A program made the position numbers and the translations under genes. Positions 55,796-64,000 of a stretch of DNA of 64,000 nucleotides are shown here, in pieces. This DNA comes from an uncultured Clostridia bacterium (GTDB taxonomy: Bacteria > Bacillota > Clostridia > Christensenellales > Borkfalkiaceae): NCBI GenBank assembly GCA_934247935.1, contig CAKQKE010000003.1, positions 62,001 through 126,000 on the forward strand, in the 5' to 3' direction. The number at the start of each line of letters is the position of its first letter. Position 1 is the stretch's first letter. Below the pieces are notes generated by a model. The model did no database searches. It saw only the letters and a program-made list of their open reading frames with translations, and was not told the origin of the DNA.

Positions 55796-58700
55796 TTATT
55801 CCTTTGTGAGCGTTGCCGTCCAGGACCTGTTTTCTTCGTCTCTGCCGTCAACCGTAATGGTTTGCTTTTCGGCGTTGTAAACAAGAGTCCATATCACGTC
55901 GCTGTCGCCGCCCGCAGTGGTAAAAGTAATTGTAAGCGTGGTTGCGTCGTACGACACGTTCGACGTGGGAGAAAGGGAGTTGTTGTTGTCCGAAACAATA
56001 TATTTTATAGTGCCGTTTGATTCGATGATAAAGCCTCTTTTGTCTTTATCGGTCGTACCCATTCCCGAAAACACGCCCGTCCACCTTCCGCAAATCGCCG
56101 CGGGGATAACCTCGGTAATCGCGCCGGCCAAGGTAAATTCGAACTGTCCTTCAACACTGCTCAAAGTGCCTCCGCCGTTTGTCAGAGTAAACGCATAATC
56201 TATGTTGTTGCACCTGAAATACAACTTGTTTTCGCCGTCATATTTCACGTTTGCGACAGGCGTGCCCTTATAAGAACCGGTAAGGTCCTTTTTAATGTTT
56301 AAAACAAGTTGATTTTCGCCCGAGCCGCTCACGTAAGAACCCACGTAACTTTCGGGGAATTCGGGAGGCAATTTATTGCCCGTATAACCTCTCTTTGTAA
56401 ACGCGGAATACGTACCGTCCATCGAATAATCTTCGGTGTAAGCAAGATTCATATCGTAATAGAAAGTAAATTCTACACCTTGGTGGCTCGCATTAAACGC
56501 CACCGTAATGCCGAATTGAGTTACTTCGTAAGTGCCCCACGTTCCGCCCCAGTTGAGAGCGTAAGTCCCGTTGTCTTTAGTATAGAAAATGGTCGCGTTA
56601 CCGAAACCGTCGACGACAAATTTGTGATAATAATCGTTTCCGTTGTACGCTTGATACCAGACGCCTTGATAATTGTCTTCAGGCGTCAACTTGGTGATAG
56701 TTCCGCCGTTTGTTTTTGCCGCAACGTAATCAAATGCGACTATTTCGTCGTTTTCATACAAAATTACGACAAGATTTTCCGAATTTTTGTACGTTACGTA
56801 ATAATATTTGTCGTTTGCACTGTCCTTTACCGTTGCGGTAGACAATCCGTCGAGAGAAATTTGTGCGTCGCCGTAAGTATAATCGCCCTCTTCGTTTCCT
56901 ACAGTGCAAATAGTATAAGTCAAAATTCTGTATTTTTGCCCTTCAAACACGAAACTTTCGCCGTCTGCGATATTACCCTCTACGGTTGCCCCTTTGAGGA
57001 AAATGCCGTTTTTATAAATATAATATCCGCCGTCGGGTACTGTAAATATAAACAATTCGGGGTTTGCTTTTTCTCCGCTGATAGAAAATACGTAATTGGT
57101 ATAGCCTATTTGCGCACCGCGAGAATATCCAGTCATAACAACGGGGCGATAAGAAGTGCCCATACCTCTTATAAAGTTACCGTAAACGATTTCTTCGTCT
57201 ATATCGTAAGTGAAATTGCTTACGTATCCTTCTATAATGACCTTTAAAATGCCTGTCGATTCGATATAATAATATCTTCCCACCGTTTCGGAGAAAGGCG
57301 AAATCATTATTGCCGTGCCGTCGTTTAAAAACTTGAATCTCATTTGATTGTAAGATTCGGAAGAACCTAAATAAACGTACGAATATTCGCCCACGAATCC
57401 TTTATCGCTGTAATCTACCGAACCTAACTTTGTAAACGTTTCGGTTTTGCTTTCTCCGTTTAAAACGTAAGAAAGCATGATTTTATCGTTTTCGCCGAGC
57501 GTCACTTTCATCGAAGAGTAATAAGAAAATTTCGAGAAAGTAAGCGTAATACTGCCGTTTTCTTCGATTTTGTATTTTCCGTCGAAATAACCGCCGTTGT
57601 TGTATCTTTCGCTTTCAAACGAAACCTTGTCTTCTCCCGCAAACGTGAGAAGATCGCCTCTTTCGTTGATATATTCGCCGACAATCGTAGGTTCGTATGC
57701 CGTATACTCGTAAGTTACCGTACCGGACATACCGGCGTCTACCATAAACGTGATTTTACCGTTTGCAACAGTACCGCTCGTTTCACCGATATTGTTGTTG
57801 ATATAAAGTCTGATATAAGTTCCGTTGTACTTGTAAGTACCCGTAATTACGCTTGTGTTTACCATTTTTAACGTTCCGTCCGATTCGAGAATCAACGAAC
57901 CCGCATCGTTAGTGGCATAAAGAGTAATCGTTCCTTTATACGCTCCCGTTATTTCGCTTACGTCTTGCCACTTTGCATACAACGTCATGTCTTTAATTAC
58001 GGGAACGTAATATCTGTACTGCGAATCGCCGTCCAAAGACGTTTGCCAAGCCCAGAAAAGTCCGTTATTGCCGTTTTCGGGGTCTTCGAGAGTGTTTATC
58101 AAACCATAAGAGCCTCTGCCGTCGGTTTCCTTTTCAATGACTACGTCTTGTTGGTTTGCGTTTTTTAAAGTGAGTTTGTACGACACTTTCGCTTGTGCTG
58201 CCGTCGTTGCGTTGGGCGCAATTCTGTCTGTCTTTTCCCAACAATCCTCGTTCCAGTTTACTTTGTCGAATATATGAGCCAAATCGTTGAAATAATTTGC
58301 TCCGTAAGAGGAATTACCATCGGCATCGGTTTTATCCGCCGTCAAATTACCGCAATAATAATTGTTGGAAACGAGCGTGCCCGCCGTATAATAAATTTCG
58401 TAATCGTCGTAAACCTTTTTGCCGAGTATTCCGCCCGCAATCGACTTATTGTTTGTATCGGTTGAAGCGGGGGCTTTTACGTTGCCGGTGGAAATACAAT
58501 CGATTACCGCCGCGTCACCCAAACACACGCCTGCAATACCGCCGGCATACGCTCCGTCGGTCGCGGTAGCCTCTACGTCGGCCGCAGACAAACAGTCCAT
58601 AATCGTTGCGGTATCGTCCAGATAACCGACTATACCGCCCGTATAAGTTCCGCCGTACACGTTGCCGTAAACCGCATTGTTTATTATGGCCACCGAGCAA

Positions 58701-59680
58701 TTGTAATTAAAAACCATACCGGCAATGCCGCCGACCGCCGCGTTGGACAAATCGCCCTTTTCGCCGTCTTCTTCGTCGATGGACATGTTTACGTCTACAA
58801 GGCAGTTTTGTATATACGAAATATATGCCGTTGTGTTTTGGTTATAAACGATACCGGCAAGACCGCCGATATACATACTGTTGGATGCGAGAGTAAACGA
58901 CGAAACCGAACCGCTTACCGTTACCGCGGTGACGTTGGATAGACCCAATTTACCGACAAGACCGCCGATATACGCACCAGCCGTGCTGCCGTCTTTATAA
59001 GATTGGAAATCGATGCTTACGTTTTCAAGAGTTAAGTTTTTTATTTCCGCCTGATTCGTCACGCCGAACAATCCGTAAGCCTTGATACCTTCCGAACGAA
59101 GCGTGGGATTGAGCGTGAGGTTTTTGATTTTATGTCCTTGTCCGTCGAAATATCCATTAAACGGATTATCTTCGGTGCCTATCGGCGTGTAACCGTAACC
59201 CCCAAGGTCGACATCTCTGTCAAGTACGATTTTTGCTTCTTTATATTTTTCTTCGCCGGCGTTGACCGCTTTTGCCAACAAATTCAAATGTTCGGCACAT
59301 TGAATGAGATAAGGATTTTCTTTAGTTCCTTCGCCGCTTATTTGCGACCTGTCGACAGGCGAAACGTTTTGAGTCCAGTGCGCCGTCAACGTGATATCCG
59401 ACTTGACGGGAGTGCCGAAATCGTAAACCGTGCTTTCATCGTCCAGATACCAATAATCGAATGTATACCCCTCTCTTTCGGGAGACCTCGGCTCTGTCGC
59501 GGTTTCTCCGTCTTTCACTTTTTGCGAAGGAGTGCTTACGCCGTCGCCCGCAAACGTAACGGTGTAAGTCGTGGGCTGAGGATTACTGTTGTTATTGTTA
59601 CCGCCGCCGCACGCGCCTATCGCGCAAGTCAAAGCGACAACGCAAATCAATGATAACAATATCGTTAATTTCTTTTTCAT
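55796..59680 (-). CDS. Giant lipoprotein 2: InlB repeat, GLUG beta-helix, beta-rich tiles
   Basis: 1,294 residues. Signal peptide, lipobox-like IGAC (Cys24), then a Gly/Asn/Pro linker. An InlB B-repeat (about 38-105; GYTFDYWYLDDES) is followed by a beta-helix with GLUG motifs (AYIGGLVGKL, MYIGGLAGIV, TYTGGIVGYL, AYAGGIAGVC; about 110-470), a second InlB-like repeat ending LYAKW (about 490-565) and about seven tiles to the C-terminus (e.g. ITGAYKGTITLYATNDAGSL). Clearly paralogous to lipoprotein 3: the first 100 residues align almost without gaps. AAGGAG ribosome binding site. No enzymatic motif; surface binding role inferred. Confidence 0.8.
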   Translation of the reverse strand: MKKKLTILLSLICVVALTCAIGACGGGNNNNSNPQPTTYTVTFAGDGVSTPSQKVKDGETATEPRSPEREGYTFDYWYLDDESTVYDFGTPVKSDITLTAHWTQNVSPVDRSQISGEGTKENPYLIQCAEHLNLLAKAVNAGEEKYKEAKIVLDRDVDLGGYGYTPIGTEDNPFNGYFDGQGHKIKNLTLNPTLRSEGIKAYGLFGVTNQAEIKNLTLENVSIDFQSYKDGSTAGAYIGGLVGKLGLSNVTAVTVSGSVSSFTLASNSMYIGGLAGIVYNQNTTAYISYIQNCLVDVNMSIDEEDGEKGDLSNAAVGGIAGMVFNYNCSVAIINNAVYGNVYGGTYTGGIVGYLDDTATIMDCLSAADVEATATDGAYAGGIAGVCLGDAAVIDCISTGNVKAPASTDTNNKSIAGGILGKKVYDDYEIYYTAGTLVSNNYYCGNLTADKTDADGNSSYGANYFNDLAHIFDKVNWNEDCWEKTDRIAPNATTAAQAKVSYKLTLKNANQQDVVIEKETDGRGSYGLINTLEDPENGNNGLFWAWQTSLDGDSQYRYYVPVIKDMTLYAKWQDVSEITGAYKGTITLYATNDAGSLILESDGTLKMVNTSVITGTYKYNGTYIRLYINNNIGETSGTVANGKITFMVDAGMSGTVTYEYTAYEPTIVGEYINERGDLLTFAGEDKVSFESERYNNGGYFDGKYKIEENGSITLTFSKFSYYSSMKVTLGENDKIMLSYVLNGESKTETFTKLGSVDYSDKGFVGEYSYVYLGSSESYNQMRFKFLNDGTAIMISPFSETVGRYYYIESTGILKVIIEGYVSNFTYDIDEEIVYGNFIRGMGTSYRPVVMTGYSRGAQIGYTNYVFSISGEKANPELFIFTVPDGGYYIYKNGIFLKGATVEGNIADGESFVFEGQKYRILTYTICTVGNEEGDYTYGDAQISLDGLSTATVKDSANDKYYYVTYKNSENLVVILYENDEIVAFDYVAAKTNGGTITKLTPEDNYQGVWYQAYNGNDYYHKFVVDGFGNATIFYTKDNGTYALNWGGTWGTYEVTQFGITVAFNASHQGVEFTFYYDMNLAYTEDYSMDGTYSAFTKRGYTGNKLPPEFPESYVGSYVSGSGENQLVLNIKKDLTGSYKGTPVANVKYDGENKLYFRCNNIDYAFTLTNGGGTLSSVEGQFEFTLAGAITEVIPAAICGRWTGVFSGMGTTDKDKRGFIIESNGTIKYIVSDNNNSLSPTSNVSYDATTLTITFTTAGGDSDVIWTLVYNAEKQTITVDGRDEENRSWTATLTKE

Positions 59681-59807
59681 GTTTTTCTCCTTTTCCGCAC
59701 AAACGGAAGTGTTTTATACGGTTTTATGCCGAATTTTCGCCTTTTCGACATAAAACCTCGTTTAATCCTTAAATGCGCCTTAAATACATAAAACGCAAAT
59801 TTTTAAT

Positions 59808-62800
59808 TTAGTCCGCTTTTACCACGTAAATCGTTTTGCCGTCCGTTCTTTCGTACTTGACCGCTCCGTTTACGCTTTCATTATAAACTGTATATTTAGT
59901 AATTTTTACGTCGGTATCTTCGCTTCTGTCGAGCGCGAAAATGGTTATGTTCCCGCCTTCTTCTATCGAGTAATAAAGATAGGTCGTTTCGCCGTTTTCT
60001 TTTACCGCAGCCGCAGGATAATAACCGACTATAAGACCTCTGCCGTCAAGCGTAATGCTGTCGCCCGAGGCGGAAACATATTCGCCTTTATATCCGTCGT
60101 TTTCGCAGACCACAGTGACAAGGCTGTACGAAGCGTCGTATAACGCCATGTTGTGTTCGTCCTGATATACGCCGATATAAAGCAATTCGCCCGCATAATA
60201 AATTTGAATCTGGTTACTTGCGCTGTACAAAAGCGATAATTCTTCGCCCGCCATGCTGCCCGTGCCGTAACCGTTTAAATCAAACGAACCTACAGTAATT
60301 TCTTCGCCGTTTGCAAACAAGTAAGTTTTGCCGCTCATAAGTGCATACAGACCGAGCGTTACCGTTTTGTCTCCGTCGTCAAGCGTGAAATATTCATGCT
60401 TTTCGTCTGCAACCATCTTCAACCGGACGTTTCCTTCTTTCCGGATTTCTATCGTCGTGCCGTCGTATGTGTAAATGAATTTTTGTTCTTTAATATCTTT
60501 TGTGGTAACCGTAGCCACGCCGTTTCCGGAACCGCTGTGTCCGTTAAACGTGAATCTGTAGCCTTCGCCGCCTAAAATCATATCCTCAAGCCCGTCGGAG
60601 TGATACAAACCCTGCTCGGTTTCGCCGGAGACCTGAATTGTCGCCATACCCGTTTTTTGTACTTTTACGGCGTAATTCTTGCCGTTATAAGTAAACGCGG
60701 CTGTAGCATAAGTCTTGTCGTAAGTATATGCGACCGTCTGAGACTCGTCGGCGGTGTTTAGATTTCCAATCGTTACTTCGCCTTTTGCTGTCCACGTTCC
60801 TTCTGCCGTGGTCATATTTATATCGTATGCACCCAAGCCGTTGAACTTAAATACCGTGCCGTCGGCAATGCTCCACTCTCCGTCGAGCGGATCGTAATAA
60901 CAAAGATTATAATTGTCATAAATTCCGCCCACCGATTGGGTGTAAACGGCAAAACCGAGTGCTTCTTCTCCTTTATTGGTTTTCATTAAACTACCAAACC
61001 CGTACAACGTGGTTCTGTAATAAAGGTTAATCGAATATTCGCCGGAAGTACCCGTATCGTCGCTGATATAGTAAGCGGTGTAAGTAAACGAATATCCGTT
61101 TGTATCAATACCCGTGCCGTAACCGTCTATCGTGATGCCGGCAAAACGCACGCCGTAATCGTAAAGCGTTTCTTTCCAATATCCTCTATAACTATAAGCC
61201 CTGCACAAAGAGTAAGTCGTTCCTTCTTCCTCTATCGTCAAATCGATATATCCGTCGGAATTTACCCTGGCATAACCGCCGGCAAACTTTATAAGTCCGT
61301 CGCCGTTTACCGTGTATGCGTACGTATTATCGCTGATTTTCATTGTTCCTTTTCCGTCAAACGACACTTTCAAGGGATTGTTAAAGTCGGTTTCCCAATC
61401 GCCCTCGAACTTATCGAGCACGTCGAGCGATAAAGTAAGTCCGCCTACGTTTTCGATTTTTCTGCCGTCTTCTGACAATTTCGCGCTATACGTATTGCTT
61501 AAAACGTACATCGTTATATCATTACCGTTTATAGAATACTCAAATGGAATTTCCACAAGGTCGGTACTTGTCTTTAATCCTTTGCCGTTTAAATTAAATT
61601 TATAAATCGTACCGTCTCTGTCATACCATTCGCCGATTATGGCGTTTCCTTTGTATGCCTGAATGTTTTTATAATCACTTTCGCTCGTAAAGAAAAAATT
61701 GTCGTAAATCACAAGGGAGTCACCGTCTTTATAAGCGTAATAGTCGGTCATAATCGATTCGCCTTGTGACGAAGTGAAATACATATATGCGAAATATGCA
61801 TTTTGAATATAAATCTTTTCTCCGTCGTAAACATACATATATCTCGCCACTCTGCCGTCGTAAACAAAGGTCAACATACCGTTTGAATCGAAAGTGAGCG
61901 TAGCCCTGTTATCGTTTACGTCAAAGAAATATTCTCCTGCCGCAGCCGTATAATCCGCAAATCCGACGTAAATAGTTACGTCGCTTGTCAAAAGCATGGA
62001 CGCGGGCAATCTTTGCGTTTTTCCTTCGTCAAGGAAAAATCCGTAAGAAATGCTGCCGTCGGTTGCTTTTAAAGTATTTTTGCCGTCGCCGTCGTAAAGC
62101 CAATCGAGGGGAAGATATTCGTTGAATTCTTTGCTTTGCACACTTTCGGTAATGTCCTCGGTAACCTTTCCTCCGAGATTTACCGTAACCGTGTAAGAAA
62201 TTCCGTATTCGCCGTCGAGTTTTACTTTAACGGCGGGGGCATTGCCGTCGTAATTCCACTCCGACTCGCTCCATTTTAAAAGACCCTTTATGCTTTGCAA
62301 ATCGTTTACGTCGTAGTCTTGACCGTTTGCGGTTATTTTGCCGTTGTTTGCCAGATACGAATTGTATACTACCGTCTTTTTGCTGTCGATTTTATTGTAT
62401 AAATTTTCGGTATCTTTGCCGTCTTTATATATACTGCCGATAAGAGTTCCTCTCTCCGTGCCCTCTATATTAGCCGCACTGCCCGGTAAATACGTTACCG
62501 CAGCAGTCGAGTAAGAATTTGTAATCGCCGTTTCCGTTTCCGCAAGACCCACAAGCGCGCCCGCAGTTGATACCGAAGAAGTCAGATAATCGTTTCTCGA
62601 AGTTACGTCACCGGCAGAATAACAGTTAGCGACCGAAGTCATTGCCCTCATATATCCTATAATACCGCCGGCTATTGAAAGTCTGCCGCTGAAACTTACC
62701 TGAGAAACACAGTTGTAAACATTGGTGGGGGTAGTAATGCTCGTGCCGTATACGCAACCGGCTATACCGCCGACCGTAAACAAAGGCACGCTGCCCGTTG

Positions 62801-63929
62801 ACTCGAACTGTACGTTTGCGGTGGAATAACTTACCGTCGCCGAATAATCGGTGGAATATCCCTGAACGAAACCTACTATGCCGCCCACGTAAGAATTGAG
62901 CGAATTGTCGCCTATTCCTATCGATATTTTACCGTCAAATCCGCAACCGCTAATATCGCTGCCCATGCTGTAAGCGACGATACCGCCCACGATGTAGTTG
63001 TATTTTTCGGCAGTATCAATAGTGTACGTCGCATTTTTAACGTTTACGTTTGATACTTGCGCAGTAACCGCATAACCGAACAAACCCGCAATTCCGTTTT
63101 TGCCCTTCATCACGAAATCCGAAACGGTGTGTCCTTGTCCGTCGAATATTCCCGCAAAGTGCGCCGTGTTGAGTGCAATTCCGATAGGATCTAACTCCTC
63201 TCCTTTAAACGAAATATCGCTGCCAAGCACAACGTAAGAAGTGTTGTATTTTGTATTATTTTGATTGTTTACAGCGTCAACAAACGTCTTGAAGTTCGAC
63301 GGAGTGGACAAAACGTACGGGTCGTTGCTTGTGCCGACGCCGGTAATGGGCGTAGTGTCGTTTTTAAGTCCCGTTACGCTGATGAGCATTGTTTCGCCGG
63401 TAGCGACAAATTCGTACCAACCGTCTTTATCGGGTGTCAACACTTCGTCACCCGCCTTAACCACCGCTTCGCCCGTTGAATACGGAGAAGTTTTTAAAAG
63501 GAAAAGCACTTCGTTGCCCGACACTATTCTGTCTATGAGTTGACCGCTTACTCCGTCAACCAAAAACTCGGCAAAATTGCCTGCGTTCCAGTTGAGATAA
63601 GTCCAACTTATCGGCGTTTCTTTTACAGTCCAGTGCGCAACGAGCGTAATATCGGACACGACCGCCGTGCTAAATTCGTAAGCAACCTCTTGTTGCCCCT
63701 TTAAGTACCAGAAATCAAACGTATAACCGTCTCTTTCGGGGAATTTCGGCTCGATTGCCGTTTGCCCTTTTTCTACCTTCTGAGCGGGCGTCGTTACGCC
63801 TTCGCCCTCAAACGTAACCGTATACGTGGTCGGTTCGGGGGGATTATTGTTGGTCTTGCCGCACGCACAAAGCATGCCGAGCGACGTCGCCATGACAAGA
63901 GCCAAAAATAAAATCATTATCTTTTTCAT
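59808..63929 (-). CDS. Giant lipoprotein 3: InlB repeat, GLUG beta-helix, beta-rich tiles
   Basis: 1,373 residues. Signal peptide, lipobox-like LCAC (Cys23). An InlB B-repeat (about 33-105; GYTFDFWYLKGQQ) is followed by a spacer of about 85 residues, a GLUG beta-helix (about 190-560; NYIVGGIVAYS, SYVGGIVGFV, SIAGGIIGYM), a second InlB-like segment and about eight tiles (e.g. AAGEYFFDVNDNRATLTFDS). Same domain order as lipoprotein 2, from which it is separated by 127 bases, so the pair probably arose by duplication and may be co-transcribed. GGAGG ribosome binding site. Function unknown. Confidence 0.8.
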   Translation of the reverse strand: MKKIMILFLALVMATSLGMLCACGKTNNNPPEPTTYTVTFEGEGVTTPAQKVEKGQTAIEPKFPERDGYTFDFWYLKGQQEVAYEFSTAVVSDITLVAHWTVKETPISWTYLNWNAGNFAEFLVDGVSGQLIDRIVSGNEVLFLLKTSPYSTGEAVVKAGDEVLTPDKDGWYEFVATGETMLISVTGLKNDTTPITGVGTSNDPYVLSTPSNFKTFVDAVNNQNNTKYNTSYVVLGSDISFKGEELDPIGIALNTAHFAGIFDGQGHTVSDFVMKGKNGIAGLFGYAVTAQVSNVNVKNATYTIDTAEKYNYIVGGIVAYSMGSDISGCGFDGKISIGIGDNSLNSYVGGIVGFVQGYSTDYSATVSYSTANVQFESTGSVPLFTVGGIAGCVYGTSITTPTNVYNCVSQVSFSGRLSIAGGIIGYMRAMTSVANCYSAGDVTSRNDYLTSSVSTAGALVGLAETETAITNSYSTAAVTYLPGSAANIEGTERGTLIGSIYKDGKDTENLYNKIDSKKTVVYNSYLANNGKITANGQDYDVNDLQSIKGLLKWSESEWNYDGNAPAVKVKLDGEYGISYTVTVNLGGKVTEDITESVQSKEFNEYLPLDWLYDGDGKNTLKATDGSISYGFFLDEGKTQRLPASMLLTSDVTIYVGFADYTAAAGEYFFDVNDNRATLTFDSNGMLTFVYDGRVARYMYVYDGEKIYIQNAYFAYMYFTSSQGESIMTDYYAYKDGDSLVIYDNFFFTSESDYKNIQAYKGNAIIGEWYDRDGTIYKFNLNGKGLKTSTDLVEIPFEYSINGNDITMYVLSNTYSAKLSEDGRKIENVGGLTLSLDVLDKFEGDWETDFNNPLKVSFDGKGTMKISDNTYAYTVNGDGLIKFAGGYARVNSDGYIDLTIEEEGTTYSLCRAYSYRGYWKETLYDYGVRFAGITIDGYGTGIDTNGYSFTYTAYYISDDTGTSGEYSINLYYRTTLYGFGSLMKTNKGEEALGFAVYTQSVGGIYDNYNLCYYDPLDGEWSIADGTVFKFNGLGAYDINMTTAEGTWTAKGEVTIGNLNTADESQTVAYTYDKTYATAAFTYNGKNYAVKVQKTGMATIQVSGETEQGLYHSDGLEDMILGGEGYRFTFNGHSGSGNGVATVTTKDIKEQKFIYTYDGTTIEIRKEGNVRLKMVADEKHEYFTLDDGDKTVTLGLYALMSGKTYLFANGEEITVGSFDLNGYGTGSMAGEELSLLYSASNQIQIYYAGELLYIGVYQDEHNMALYDASYSLVTVVCENDGYKGEYVSASGDSITLDGRGLIVGYYPAAAVKENGETTYLYYSIEEGGNITIFALDRSEDTDVKITKYTVYNESVNGAVKYERTDGKTIYVVKAD

Positions 63930-64000
63930 ACGTTACCTCCGTGTGTGTTGTGTTTAACGCGAATTTTCGTTATTTTCCGTTTTGTGTATTGTGGTATTTT

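Overview
The window looks like a chromosomal segment of a low-to-moderate GC, Gram-positive-lineage anaerobe, most likely an uncultured gut member of the Clostridia (Christensenellales-like). This placement is inferred from gene content and order, not from a phylogeny. Supporting features are the yceD-rpmF / pta-ackA / tmcAL neighbourhood, RqcP next to rpoB, an electron-bifurcating NfnAB pair, a fused IspDF, strong TTGACA-N17-TATAAT promoters, and very large lipoproteins carrying InlB-type repeats. I see no tRNA, rRNA, CRISPR array, intact insertion sequence or prophage.

Layout. 1-4 kb: an AraC-family regulator with divergent promoters, and a solitary MmeI/DnmA-like DNA methyltransferase whose nuclease motif has been lost. 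4-10.6 kb: rpmF-yceD, a YdbS/YdbT-like membrane pair, ackA-pta and a divergent tmcAL (acetate metabolism beside an acetate-using tRNA enzyme). 11-15 kb: an nfnA-nfnB-PHP-galM operon, then a DUF308 membrane protein. 16-29.4 kb: rpoB-rpoC and rpsL-rpsG-fusA-tuf, all on the minus strand. rpoB has its own promoter and a switch-like leader, and about 1 kb of non-coding DNA separates rpoC from rpsL. 29.4-32.7 kb: rqcP, ispDF, a TerB-like protein and two tiny XRE regulators. 32.9-41.9 kb: a complete oligopeptide importer operon led by an extra lipoprotein. The importer subunits are enlarged by insertions. 42.4-63.9 kb: a surface-protein region with a 2,499-residue subtilase/leucine-rich-repeat protein, a small membrane protein and three lipoproteins of 1,294-1,373 residues built from InlB repeats, beta-helix segments and many beta-rich tiles.

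How it may work together: the right half (secreted protease, large surface lipoproteins, enlarged Opp importer) reads as a module for binding and degrading extracellular protein and importing the peptides. This is inference from content and proximity. The left half is housekeeping translation, transcription and acetate/redox metabolism. Two families of short dispersed repeats occur only in the left half. The most regular is a 24-bp palindrome with a TACGTA core, present six times between genes with constant geometry. The points most worth checking are the lipoprotein tiles, the coordinated Opp insertions, the palindrome family, the bistable rpoB leader, the Arg88 S12 variant and the GC-skewed gap between rpoC and rpsL.
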